Of a DNA stretch of 22,411 bases, positions 1 to 10,835 are shown in pieces. This DNA comes from Chromera velia (Eukaryota; Sar; Chromeraceae), in contig JAHBMJ010002124.1 in the NCBI GenBank assembly GCA_018398765.1, positions 1 to 22,411 on the forward strand, in the 5' to 3' direction. Made by a program: the position numbers and the translations under genes. Numbering within the stretch: the first letter of the stretch is position 1; each line of letters begins with the position of its first letter. The notes beneath the pieces are model-generated. The model was given only the letters and a program-made list of their open reading frames with translations. It had not been told where the DNA came from and ran no database searches.

Positions 1-1
1 C

Positions 2-484
2 GGGGGGGCTGCTGACAGTGCTGGAGGGGGGGCCGCTCCTGCAGGGCCCGGCGGGAGGACCAATTTGAAACCAAAGGAGGCGGCCGCAGACGCAAATGCT
101 GAGAAGGCTGGGGGGAAACTTCCCCCTCCTGAGAAAGTCATCACTCCGGGTGAGGAAGGCTACCGACCTCTCTATATTCACCTCCAACACAAGGGGCTTG
201 TTGTCGGCCCTGGCGCGGCACAGAGGGTAGCCGAACTTACCAACTCTGGATGCTTAGCTGCCCAGAAACAGGACGGTTCCAACACCAACAGCAATAGCAA
301 ACGTGTGCGCGGTTCTCCGTCTCACCCCGTTGTCATCTCTCCGCAACCGAATAGAAGCCCAGGAGCACCCACTCCTGGAAAGCCGAAAAGCCAGAGAAAA
401 AGCTCTCAGCAGCTCCCACCACCGATCGATTCGATTCATATTGAAGAAAGTGATCATGAAGAAGAGGAAAAGGAAGTGCCATAA
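2..484 (+). CDS. 3' end of an unrecognised low-complexity protein (partial)
   Basis: One frame is open from base 2 to a TAA at 482-484. The gene therefore starts left of the window, and this is probably its last exon or part of it. An acceptor-like CTGCAG at 39-44 means the exon could instead begin near 45. The visible residues are Gly/Ala-rich at first. A more ordered stretch follows, containing GYRPLYIHLQHKG and then VVGPGAAQRVAELTNSG. The tail is rich in Ser, Pro, Lys and Arg and ends in an acidic run (ESDHEEEEKEVP). The basic Ser/Pro region followed by an acidic end suggests a disordered regulatory tail, but I recognise no family. GC-rich coding sequence gives way abruptly to AT-rich DNA after the stop, which supports a real gene end. 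It converges with COG6 on the other strand. Confidence 0.55.
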   Translation, partial: GGAADSAGGGAAPAGPGGRTNLKPKEAAADANAEKAGGKLPPPEKVITPGEEGYRPLYIHLQHKGLVVGPGAAQRVAELTNSGCLAAQKQDGSNTNSNSKRVRGSPSHPVVISPQPNRSPGAPTPGKPKSQRKSSQQLPPPIDSIHIEESDHEEEEKEVP

Positions 485-1225
485 AGCTGAGTGATTGTCA
501 CCTCAATTTTGGTACGTGCTCTAACTTTATCGTATCAACAAAAAGTCATATGCAATTTCAAATCTATCAATTTTACGTTCTTAATCTCTATTAGTACTAG
601 AGTGAGTCTCAGTGACTAGTGTATATACACTGCCACACAGGCATATTTTTTTTACGGAACTGATAAGTTATAATTATATATATATTTTTTTAAATTTTTG
701 AAACACACATCAGAAATGTTCTGATAACTATTGTCATGAGAAAAATGATTAGAGTGACAGTAAGTCAGTGACTCAGTGAGGAACCCTAAGAGGTTAACCT
801 CAAATCTTACCTCAAATATCAAATATTTGAGGTTGAAGCTCAAATCAAATCAAATCAAATCAAATCAAATATAATCAAATCAAACATGGTCACTAATGAT
901 GAACTCTAACTTAACAAGTAACTGAATATCGTCAGTTCTTTTCTCGTAGCGCATACTCACGCACTGACACGCAGCTCAAAGTCACGCATACGTATTATAT
1001 CATATCATATATAATTTACATGATTGCATTCCTAGTTGTATTCTAGATTGCATTAAACTATACGTCATATAGTATTATACTATTATATTGTCAGTAATTA
1101 AATCTTTAGTTGAGTCTAAATTGAATAGTATATAAACCTAAATATGAACGGCTCAGGCTTTATAAACCATCATGCATGAAAGCCTAGATGAAAGTTTAAT
1201 TACAAATCTGAAAGACTGAAACCAG
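485..1225. other. AT-rich intergenic island, left part
   Basis: Base composition drops sharply to AT-rich after the upstream stop codon. I see no credible coding frame here. The region holds short palindromic AT runs (for example around 670-690 and 1000-1015), a CAAAT-type repeat array, and the 3' flanks of two converging genes. Polyadenylation signals for both genes may lie here, but I could not assign one confidently. Confidence 0.6.
839..886. repeat. CAAAT pentanucleotide array
   Basis: About eight near-perfect copies of a TCAAA/CAAAT unit stand in a row, interrupted once by an ATA. It is a simple tandem repeat inside the AT-rich island. No coding role is seen. Confidence 0.85.
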
Positions 1226-1595
1226 CCCTGCAAAAAATGTTAGAAACCATAGGTTAGAAAAGTGATAGAAAAGTTGTTAGAAAAGTGATAGAAAAGTGAT
1301 AGAAATTCAAATTTCTAACATGGTAGAAATTTGAATTAAATTTCTAACATTTTGTATAATTTCTATCAAATATTAGAAATGTTAGAAAAGTAATAGAAAT
1401 TTGAATCAAATTTCTAACACTTTTCTATCACTTTTCTAACATTTGATAGAATTTCACTATAATTTCCTAGATAATTTCCTAATCCTAATCCTAAAAAAGT
1501 TTAATTTCTATTACTTTTCTAACTTTGAATTTCTATCACTTTTCGATCACTTTTCTAACAACTTTTCTATCACTTTTCTAACATTTTTTGCAGGG
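1226..1595. mobile_element. Non-autonomous terminal-inverted-repeat element (MITE-like)
   Basis: The two ends are perfect inverted copies over 21 bp, beginning CCCTGCAAAAAATGTTAG at 1226 and closing with its complement at 1595. The similarity continues inward for roughly 60 bp more with one mismatch, once about 14 extra bases in the left arm (near 1241-1254) are skipped. The interior is AT-rich and built from repeated TTAGAAAAGTGATAGAAA-type units in both orientations, so the whole element could fold back on itself. It contains no open reading frame of note and therefore no transposase. Both flanks show AG next to the end, too short to call a target-site duplication. The structure fits a miniature inverted-repeat or foldback element; the superfamily is unknown. 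Confidence 0.7.
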
Positions 1596-1790
1596 AGGTC
1601 CAGAGTTTAAAGTTTTTTCCATCGTTTAGTCCAATGCCCCAGGTTTTGACTCATTGAGTCAGAACTAGAATCAGAAGCATCTTTTCATACGACAAGCAAT
1701 TGCACTCTATTCTGCTAGTTTCCGGCCGTGCGTTAACTGATGGATTTCCTGTTCTCCCCGTCAGTTTCCCTTGTGTGTGGCACCTTTCGA

Positions 1791-2331
1791 TCAGGCATCG
1801 AGCAGAGTCCGCACCTGCTCTGGGGAGTGGGTCGCCAGCTGCGGTTGAATGTGTGCGACTGCTTCGTAAATCTCCGCATACGCGTCGGCAATCGCCCGTG
1901 CCACTCCCTGTCTGCAGTCCGCAATTCAATACAGTGGGCGGGAGAGAGAAAAGAAAAGCATGAAAGAAGGCGTCGATGTCTCTTTCTCTCAATGATTCAG
2001 CCTCGGTCGGAAACCTTGATTGTGTTCACTTGGAGTCCCCTATATGGAAAGCTGCTTGCCTGTACCTCGGCGCTCTCTCATCGGAATCATTTTTTCGTGT
2101 CACAGGCTTTACCCGACTTCCGGCTGTGTCTGGAGTGGAATGTTGGTTTGAGTGAGCAAACGGGACAGAGTATGGCTGGAAAGGAGAGGAGAGAAAAGCG
2201 GCGGAAAGGGACAAGAAGAGCAGGCAGGCAAGAAGGAGGAAGGAAGGAACAGAACAGGAGAACCGACCTCGCTTGCGATCTGAGATTTCTTGACGCGACC
2301 TTGTCAACCTGCAGAAAGGGAGAAAGAAAGG

Positions 2332-2392
<61 letters not shown>

Positions 2393-3264
2393 AGAGAGAG
2401 AGACAGAGAGAGAGAAAGAAAGAAAGAAAGAAAGAAAGAAAAGAAAGAAAGAAAGAAACGAAGAGACAACGAAAGGAATGGAGCAAGGAACAGGTGAAAG
2501 CAACATCGGAAGGAGTCAAGAAAGGAGAGAGAACGCAAGAACGCTGCCACAACTTGCAAATGGAGGAAGATGGAGAGCTTTTTCGCAGTTGAAATTTGGA
2601 TTCGACAAAACAGAGAGGACACACACACGCACACGCACACGCACACACACACGCGCGCGCGCGCCCACACACACACACGCACACACACACACAGTCACAC
2701 AAATTGACAGACAGGGAAACAGACAGGCGGACGGACAAGGAGAAAGACAAACCAACCTGCGGCAGCCCAAGGGCCCCCAAAGTGAAGAGGGCAGTGTAGA
2801 AACTTTTGAAAACCTCACGAAGTCGTTGGGGGTCTAGTGATGGCAGGGCACCTGTGTGAAAAAAAGAGCACCCACAAGGAAGATGAGGGACGACATGCAG
2901 AAAGTCGTGAGCGCCCAACAAATCGCATTTGTGATCTACACACCACCTCACGCGCAGACACACAACCACAGAGAAATCATCTCACGCAAAGAGAGTCAAC
3001 AAATGTTTCGACGAAGAGCAGAACGATCCAAAGGGCAGAAGGAGAAAAGCCGAAAGAGGGAAAGAAAAGGACAAGGCGCGGCATGGCTGAAAGAAAGATT
3101 GACCGACCAAAATTTGGCTGTTGCCCCGTCTGCATTGCTCTCTCCCTCTCTGCCCGAATATCTCGGAGCCTTTCGGAGAATTCGAGTCTTTCGAGAGTGG
3201 CTGCCGTCTGTACAGAAACCAGGACATTCATCTGCACACAGAATCACACACATACACACACACA

Positions 3265-3351
<87 letters not shown>

Positions 3352-6300
3352 CAAGAGAGGGAGAAGTGTGAGCATTATTGACTCATTTGGGGGCTGAAGA
3401 GCAAACTCAAGAAGGGAGTTCGCGAGGGCATGAAGAAAAATCACGCACAGGCGGGAAAGGGCCCTGCCAAACAAGTTGACATGGAAGTCCCCAGCGAATA
3501 GTCGAACGAGAAAGAGAGCCTTGAAGGAGAGAGTGAAGAGTCGAGTGCAGATCAGTCAACAAACCAAGGTAGGTGGACTGAGAGGCAAAGACCCTGTGGA
3601 CAGATAGACGGCAAAAACAATGATACAATATGTGCAGACAGTGCACCTGCATATGCGGACAGACCTGTTCCTCTATCAACGACGCCAACAGCTGCACCCT
3701 CTCCGCAGTAAACGCGTGTTTTTGCAACGGCGTCTGCATGTCAGAGATGAGAGGACAAAGGCGGCTAGAAAGGTCATGCAGAATGCCCACACAGACAGAT
3801 CAGGGCACGAAAAATCGACTCAAAATCAATCACGCAACTGCCCAACCGGTTCCTTTAGCCACATTCCTCACTGGCGACGGATTTTCTAGCTCACTAGCCG
3901 GCCGATGGTCCGTCTCGGTCTTTTGCTCTTTCTCCATCCTTCTCTCGAAAACGATCTCTTTAATTCTTCGTCTGCCTGCCGGCGATAGGGACTCAAGGGA
4001 AGCGAGCAAGGTCGAGCAGGAACCACGCATGCGTCTCTGAGGCAGAATGAAAGAAGGAAGAGGGAGGGAGGAAATGACTGATTGCGGACCTGCATGAAGG
4101 CGAGGCTGTTGATTAGAAACACAGGCGCATCGCTTGCCTGCACTCATTCACTCAATGGGCGTGCAGAAAAGAGGAGACAGAGCAAAGTGAGAATGAGAAG
4201 GGGAGCCCAAGCAACAAAAGAGGAGAGGGGAGACAGAGAAAGAGAAGGGGAAAGGGGCGGGTGGGGAGAAAGAGAGAAGAAAGAAAAGGGGAGAATAAAA
4301 AAACAACGCAAGACATGAAAAAAAATGAAGAAAGACACGAATGAAAGGCAAACAAAAAGCTCTCAGAGAAGCAAAGAAACCGATCGAGGAGACGAAAACA
4401 CAAAGGTCGCGTCTGCATGCCTTTTCACCCAACGTGCAAACCAATAGACAGTCAGCTAGATGGACATTCATGCAGTCAGAAGACAGACCTGGAGAGACCG
4501 AGCAGCGGATCGACAGAAGTTGAGCAGTGGAAGAATTGCAGCATCTAGAGTTCTGCCGAAAATTTCTTCCTCCTCCTCTTCCTCCGTCTTTCTTCCAGCC
4601 ATTTTGTATCTCTCTTTCTTTTCTGCCTCCTTCTTCTTCCGTTCATTTCTAGAAGGATCCAGAAGGGCGGCTTCAAACAGAGCAGCAACATCGCACAATG
4701 TGCTCACCTGCATACACAGAGAAAAACCTTCGGCTGTTCTCGAGACAATCGACCAAATGTGTGGATGCGTTCACTCGCACGGCTGCCGATCGGTTGCGTT
4801 GGAACAAAGCATAGAATATTCAGGTAGCTGCATGAAAGGAAGGAATGGTGTCCTGTCGTGTCAGGGACACGTTTCTTTCTCAGAGGACGAAAAAGACTCC
4901 AGGAACCACACAGGGAACAAAAAGCAAAACAGAACGAGTGAAAGAGTGATTCACAGCCAAACTGTTTTTCAGCAGCCTTGCAGCGTCTCGCCTGTCTGGA
5001 GAAACAAAATAAACATCAAAGAAAGGAATCGACCTGTGCACTCAAAAAATGCAGAGGGATTTCAAATTTGCCGGAAGACGTATTCACCTCAGGCTGCTGG
5101 TACTCCCCTCTTTTTTTTTTCGAATTCGTTTCCGTTCCTCCTTCCGGCATCTCACTCGCAGCATACAATGGAGCTAGAGCCGATAGGTCACAAAAGGGCT
5201 TCACAACCCTGACACACAAGAAAAACCAGCCCACCGCACTTGCTGGTTGGTTGTGAAATTGATTTGACTGGCGAACCGTTTCACGCACACATTTGGGAGC
5301 CGAGAGGTCTGCCGTCAGCACGGCACTCATCGGGGTCTGCTGCAGTTGCAGGGCCTGCAGTGGGAGAGAGGAGAAGAGAGGAGAGGGGGACGGGGGGAGC
5401 ACAGAAAGAAAAAACCCCAACATTCTATGAGAGCAAGAAACAGGGGACATCAGTCAAATGGTTCCTCAAGCAGACACGCAAGAAACAGGTGTGACGTACA
5501 GAGAAGAATAGAGAAAGACCCAAGCAACCAAGCATGCCAGTCTACCCCCACACCCCCACTAACCCACCGCTGCCTCCCAGAGACCCATGAAGCTCTCCAT
5601 TGCTCGTCTCTTCAGATCTCGACAGGCCCTGCAAGCAGCCGAGCAGGGTGAGAAAAACTGAAGAATGGACTCTAGTCGGCTCTTCGCAAGCATTTCCCCA
5701 AGCACCACGGAATCTGTCACATAGTTTGTTCATGCGTCAGAAAAAGGGGGAGAAGAGATGACAGCAAGACACATATGAGCTGATGAATTCAGGGAACAGA
5801 AGAATATACGCTGATCAGAGTTACAAAGGCTTCCTTCCTTCCACCTCATTCTGCTGCGACCCAACCGACCAACCGAACGATGAGGGGTTCTCCCCCCCCG
5901 GGTTCCCCTCCTCCCTCCACGCCTGCCACCGCAGAGGGCACACTAGGCCGTCTCCCCCCTCTCTGAGGGTCCCCTGAGGAAGAAGAGGAAGAGGATGCCG
6001 AGCTTCCGCCGGGCCCCTCTGAGGCCTCTTCGATCAGTTCGGAGAGTGTGACGGCAAAGAATTCCAACAACTGGGAAACCTTGAAGGTTGGCAAGATGGA
6101 CGGTCTGCACATAGAGAGGCACACACAAAAAGGCAGGGAGGAGAAGAAAAGAGAGAGGGAGGGACTCGTATGCAGTGAAACCAGTGGCTGGATCCTGATA
6201 GACATGAGGAGAAAAGAAACAGACAGATGGACTGCAGGTCACATGAAGACACACGGCGACAGGCAGAGAGAGGGGGCAGCCGAAAGAGGCCCACCCCCCT

Positions 6301-8894
6301 TCGGATTCCGGGATTGAAAACATGTTGTCGCACTTCTCTCTTCCGTCCTTTTGTTTGGGTATTTGGCGAACAAATTCTCTTTTTTTCTTCTTCTTCTTCT
6401 TCTTCTTCTTCTTTTTGGAATGGACAGATGGACAGAGACTCCGAAAGGGTCGAGGGAGAGAGGGTGAGGAGACGCCGTATGGGCAGGCAATCCTGCGTCC
6501 CCGCCTGTGTCTGTCTGTCTGAGTGTTTGTCTGCTGACCTGGTGCTGAGTGCTTGAACGACCCTCTCAGAGAGGGGCGGCGCGACTCCTGCACACAGAGC
6601 CACACAGAGCATTATGGGAGTAGAGGCATTCTGAGGCCATTGGGGGGCATGCAGGGGCAGATGAAGACTTTAGGACAGTTCACATCGGGCAGCACTGGGC
6701 AGAGAGTTGGCAGGCGAACACTCGGATATGGGATGCAAGATGGCAGTACGGACGTGTCTTCTTTTTCTGTTCCAGGGAGTGAAAGAAAATTGAGGAAGCT
6801 GGGTAGCCGGTCAGAACAACAGGGCGATCTTTTCCCGTTCACGCCTTTTCCATTTTCTCTTTCCCACCTTCTAACACGGCGTCTAACAGCGATGCGCAGT
6901 CCATCAAAGCGTGAGACGGATCCTCAACCTCGCCTGTCACCGCAAATCCTGCTGCTGCTGCCGATGCAGAGTGACGATCTCCCTGCCCTTTTGGCTGAGG
7001 ACCTGCCTCAGGGGGCGGTGCTAGCAAGATCTTGAGTGTGTCCCGCTCCGTTGCCGCCCTTTGATGCAACCACGCGAGCATGTCTCCAACGTACCTGCAA
7101 TGCCATTTCATTTCAATCCATTGACTTCAATAGATCGCATCTCATGATCCACGTGGAAGCGGGATGATCTTCGATAACACACATTTCGGGCAAATCCTCA
7201 AGTTCCCCGTAGAGTCAATCAGTGTAGGGCCTACAGGGAGACTAGACAAGCCGAAATGAGCAGCAGCATCGGTCATTCCTTGGACGGCACAAAGGAGAGA
7301 TGCCGTGCAAAAAGAAAAGGCAGACGGGCAGGTGGGCAGGCAGGCACAAGGACAGCTAGGGTGAAAGGGTGATCGTGTTATAAGAGAAAGAGGGAGAGAG
7401 AGACAAAGAGACAAAAAATGGTCGAATGAGAGACAAAAGATGGCCATCCTTACTCGTTCCCTCTCCTGTCTTCCTCTATCTTCTCATCCCAGACTTGCCA
7501 ATAGAAGCATTCTTGTGTGAAACCAACCAGCCACCCAGCCAACCAAGCAACGAACGAACGAACGAACCTGACAGGATCATAGGCATGCATCTCGATGGGT
7601 CTTGCCCCGACCCCCGATCCCCCGCCTCTCCCCGTGCTGAGTGCCTCAAAGAATCTCTCCACAACAACCTGCACGGAGGGAGAGAGGCAGAGACGAGACA
7701 AAGGAAAAAAAGTCATCTTTCGAATATCCATTTCACAGAAGTAATTTGCAATGAATTTTCTGTCTCGTAAACAGCCTTCAAGAACCCCTTCATGACCAGG
7801 CAAACGGACAGGCACACAAGCAAACAGTGCGGAAAACAGCTCGGTAGCTTTACGAATCCTCCTAAGCAGTGCCTCACACTCTGCAGTGACTCTGCTGTTT
7901 TATCTTTCCATTTCTTAGCGCTCGTCTTCCACTTCACAATACTGACCTGCTTGCGTACTGCCGCGATGTCTCTCACACAATGGTTGAAGTACAGCGGTCT
8001 CTCTCGGAGTTGCCAAAGAGCTCTGCGAAGCGTCGCGTCCCGGTCTTTACCTTCTCTGTCTGCCCGACGTGCAGACGCCGACCGATCTCCCTCCTCTTCC
8101 CCCAGAGGCACAGACCGACCACCCCGACCTCTCTCGCGCTCTCTTGCAGACCCCTCCAATCCTAGCCCATCCTGACGAAAACGCACTCGGCTTTCCCTCT
8201 GGACCCACATGAACAAACGCTCATACGCACCCTCAAGCAACGCAGACGTCTCGTGCAACACATCAATCGCCGCTGTCTGTTCCCGACTTCCCGCCATCAG
8301 CACCCGTGCATTCTTCCTCACCGTCTCCAATCGCGTCATGGCATCGAAGAACGGACCGTCAATCGGCCTCTCGCCGTCTCTGATCAACTCGAGCTCCTCC
8401 TCCCGAAGACGGAGGCTTTCCAAAAACATATTCAAAAGCCTCTGCTTCCCCTGCAGATCTGTTCGCTGGTCCCTCAGCCCCCTTGCTTGTTCAAGCACAG
8501 CTGCAGTACTGGCCCTAGATCTCCTCAATTCCTCCTGCGCATCCTGGCAGGTCTCCTCCAATTCTCTCATCTGGACATCCAGAGAGGACAACAGAGACTC
8601 CACAGGCGCGAAGGACTCGACAAAAGATTCACTCAGACGAAGAGCCTGACGGTCAATCTCGGCACGCAGGTTTCTCCTTGTCTGCATGGTATTCTCTGAA
8701 AAGAACCCAGACAGACACTCAAGAGCTGCCCCCGTCTCCTTCGAACAAATTTTATCCTCCATGGATGCCAGCTTTTTTATTTTCCTTGACAGCGGATTAA
8801 GTGCAGTAGCAGTAGCGGAAGCACTGGCAGAGGGACGGGGAGCACTCGGGGCAGGCCCTGCCGCCCCGTGGCTCGGAGGAAGGGGAGGTTGCAT
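1791..8894 (-). CDS. COG6: Conserved oligomeric Golgi complex subunit 6 (COG6), 14 or more exons
   Basis: COG6 belongs to the COG tethering complex (lobe B) on cis/medial Golgi membranes, which captures retrograde intra-Golgi vesicles. Modelled exons: 8894-7947, 7668-7568, 7094-6868, 6587-6539, 6104-5874, 5628-5568, 5354-5235, 4707-4489, 4137-4090, 3733-3627, 3463 to about 3390, 2851-2757, 2308-2268, 1911-1791. Reading phase matches at the joins except around the 3463 exon, whose 3' edge I could not fix; a small exon may be missing there. Family landmarks appear in order: NPLSRKIKKL (residues 33-42), the coiled coil, AYERLFMWVQ, IEMHAYDPVR then YVGDMLAWLHQ, KVSQLLEFF, TADLSAPKCV, PLLNFC, ASDAPVFLINSLAFMQ, AERVQLLASLIEE, RLREVFKSFY, AYAEIYEAV and a C-terminal HSPEQVRTLLDA before TGA. 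The start is the first in-frame ATG. The model gives about 810 residues, longer than the human protein (about 660). The excess is an Arg/Glu/Ser-rich insert in exon 1, a Ser-rich insert in exon 5 and a Lys/Glu-rich insert in exon 8. Confidence 0.93.
2314..2458. repeat. GAAA/GA microsatellite in a COG6 intron
   Basis: An imperfect GAAA array is joined to a long GA run and then more GAAA. It begins only a few bases upstream (in gene sense) of the acceptor of the 2308-2268 exon. On the sense (minus) strand it reads as a long CT/CTTT pyrimidine tract running into that splice site. Confidence 0.9.
2620..2693. repeat. CA/CG dinucleotide repeat in a COG6 intron
   Basis: An interrupted CA run with a short alternating GCGC block near 2653-2665. 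In COG6 sense it reads TG repeats. Alternating purine-pyrimidine sequence of this kind can adopt Z-DNA. Confidence 0.9.
3243..3352. repeat. CA run followed by GA run in a COG6 intron
   Basis: About 85 bases of CA repeats pass directly into about 20 bases of GA. In COG6 sense this is CT followed by TG. The stretch opens long false frames of His/Thr or Cys/Val repeats, which are not genes. Confidence 0.9.
6381..6415. repeat. TTC triplet repeat in a COG6 intron
   Basis: About nine TTC units flanked by poly-T. It lies between the COG6 exons at 6587-6539 and 6104-5874. On the COG6 sense strand it is GAA, against the usual pyrimidine-rich trend of these introns. Confidence 0.85.
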
Positions 8895-9162
8895 CGTACT
8901 CTGCCCCCTCTCCTCTGGATCCGTCTCGTTGCTTTGTTCTGTCAAATTAAGCACCCTGCCGCTATTTGACAGCTAGGTGCTTGATATCTCAGTGACGAAT
9001 CCGCGAACTTCCTTGATACTGAGCATTGATCCTGCTCATTCCTGCTCTGAATGATTCTTACCATATTCTTTGCCATTTCTCACCCACTTAATGGACCAGC
9101 ATGGACCAGCCGTATACCAGCCGTCTACGTGCGGCGGCGACGCGGCGAATCTTGCTTGCGAT

Positions 9163-9285
9163 TGCATGCATATGCATGCATTATGCATGCTTGCGCGTGG
9201 GGCCGTTCGCCGCGCCGCCGCGCAATTTTCGCGGCGGAATCCGCGCCGCCGCGCGCGGCACAAGAATTAATTGCCTCGCGCATGC
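9163..9285. promoter_or_regulatory. GCATGC/TGCATGCA cluster with GC-rich palindromes upstream of COG6
   Basis: TGCATGCA occurs at 9163-9170 and 9173-9180, TGCATGC at 9184-9190, and GCATGC again at 9280-9285. Between them a 13-base block CGCGCCGCCGCGC is repeated at 9211 and 9242 around an inverted GCGGCGG. The cluster lies about 270-390 bp upstream of the COG6 start codon. In apicomplexans GCATGC is a known ApiAP2 recognition sequence, and TGCATGCA is enriched in promoters. A regulatory role here is inferred from motif and position only. Confidence 0.35.
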
Positions 9286-10037
9286 ATGGCAGGTTGCCTT
9301 CAAACTTCCCTGCACCTTCAAATTAGACTTCAGCTAGTCCGACGTCAATTGATCTTCGGACAATTCGTCTTCTGACATTGACCTTCTTTTGTGACGTCTT
9401 CTGACAGCCCCACGCTGGAGATACTCGATCGATCTGGTACGAGAAAGACAACTCGTACGGAGGGTGTGTGTTGCCACTTTGTTTAGGAAACAGTTAGCTC
9501 TGTCAGTCTGACAGAACTCGTTGACTCCTGCATACAGCGTCATACCATCTTGAGCCGACGTGCGTCTTCTGATCTGAAGTAGAATTTTGGGGGTACTTGT
9601 TGTTCCCCTGCGTTTGTGTCTATCAGACCAGTAAAGTGGTTTCGATTCGACACTGAGGGTGTGCTTCAGAAAAAGAGGAGGGGGCAAGAATGCAACAAGA
9701 CGTTTCCTCAGACGTGAGACAGTCAGTCGGCCGTTCTTGTTTGATCCCCAGCTTCTCACCATTGTACTTCCTTGTAGTCGTCTTCGGCGCCCTTCCGAGG
9801 CCCTTTCTACGTCGCTGTGCTGTTTTCTTGAGTTCTGTGAGAGAAAGTGCCTTCCGCTTTTTGTCATATTCCCTTTTCCCCGTAAGCGGGTCGTTTTGTG
9901 TTTCTCGCTGTGTAACCGGACGTGCACAGTCCAGCAGAAAAATCGTGCGATTCGCATGGTCACTCTCACACAATCAGACTTTGTTTGCTTCTTTTCGAAC
10001 GCTTTCTCATGTCCTGCATGAGGCAGTCCTCCTTTCT

Positions 10038-10058
10038 CTTTCTCTCTCTCTCTCTCTG
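10038..10058. repeat. CT tract before a splice acceptor
   Basis: A CT dinucleotide run lies in the intron just upstream of the acceptor for the exon starting at 10099. It is on the sense strand and probably extends the polypyrimidine tract. Confidence 0.8.
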
Positions 10059-10098
10059 ATTCCCTTTCCCTCCTATTCCCACATTTCCTCTCCCACAG

Positions 10099-10771
10099 GA
10101 TCTACAAAGAGCTCCTGAGCAACAAGGCGGCACCCAAAAGGTCTGTCGACTACACCTTCGCAGAGGAGGTCCACGACATCCACGGTGCCGCGTACAGCCA
10201 GGAGCTGGAGAGGGACAGGGAGAGGAGATTCAAGCAAGACAGGTAAGCAGGAAAGAACGCTTCAATATCAGGAAGGGAAAAAGAGACCGTTCAAGCGAGG
10301 CAGTTAAGAGAGAGAAGGTTTCAGCAAGACAGGTGAAGAAAAGAGAGAGTATCAGCAAAGCCTCCTATGCCGTCTCTTCCAGTTGTTTGTGTCTCTCTGC
10401 GTGAGTGCCTGTGTGTGTGGCCCGCGTTTGGTCCATCTCTCTCTCTGTCTGCATGCTTAGCGGAACTGCTGGCTGGTCGCTCACTTGTACATGGAGTCTC
10501 ATTCATGTGCTGGCTTTGGTGTGTTCTCATTCTTTCCCTCCTCCTTTCTTGACCCTCCTCTGTGTGTGTGTTTCCTCTCTGCATCGTTCCTTCCCGTCCC
10601 GTCCTATCGAACCTCGGGTGGATGGATGGATCATCTCTTCGTTGTGGGTTGAGAATGTCTCTCTTCCTTCACTGACACACGGCCCCCCGTGATTCGTTTT
10701 TATCGACTTGAACGAACTCCACTCAACTGCACTGATACCAACGGAACGCAACGATCAAGTGACTCTCGCTC

Positions 10772-10835
<64 letters not shown>

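Larger units (their letters stand above)
8895..10098. other. Intergenic region between COG6 and the divergent plus-strand gene, with unresolved 5' exons
   Basis: COG6 begins leftward at 8894, and the first confident exon of the next gene starts rightward at 10099. The two promoters must lie between, together with at least one upstream exon of the rightward gene. The interval holds a short direct repeat of ATGGACCAGC (near 9090-9110), GC-rich palindromes, a GCATGC cluster, and a stretch (about 9620-9970) open in several frames on both strands. A candidate upstream exon ends at 9713 before a strong GTGAGA donor. Its frame, open from 9583, reads through FRFDTEGVLQKKRRG and has the right phase to join 10099, but I have no independent support for it. 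A pyrimidine-rich intron end runs up to 10098. Confidence 0.5.

Noticed and set aside
839-886. CAAAT array as a telomere-type or CRISPR-like repeat
   Set aside because: The unit is five bases with no spacers and few copies. It is a simple microsatellite.
1740-2837. 365-codon plus-strand frame rich in Arg/Glu/Lys
   Set aside because: It is made largely of GAAA/GA and CA microsatellites and overlaps two well-supported COG6 exons on the other strand.
2026-2969. Long minus-strand frames rich in Ser/Leu/Phe and Cys/Val (about 220 codons each)
   Set aside because: They are translations of the CT and TG intron repeats. Only 2851-2757 and 2308-2268 within them match COG6.
2837-3397. Plus-strand frames ending in long His/Thr repeats
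   Set aside because: The His/Thr part is a CA repeat, and the frame runs antisense to a COG6 intron and exon.
6160-6206. Possible extra COG6 micro-exon reading DPATGFTAY
   Set aside because: It looked like the family motif before KVSQLLEFF, but it lacks a usable donor. The exon starting at 6104 joins the previous one in phase and already supplies the aligned residues (PSILPTF).
5943-6612. Minus-strand frames of 192-220 codons between COG6 exons
   Set aside because: They read through an intron. Only 6587-6539 and 6104-5874 inside them match COG6 and have splice signals in phase.
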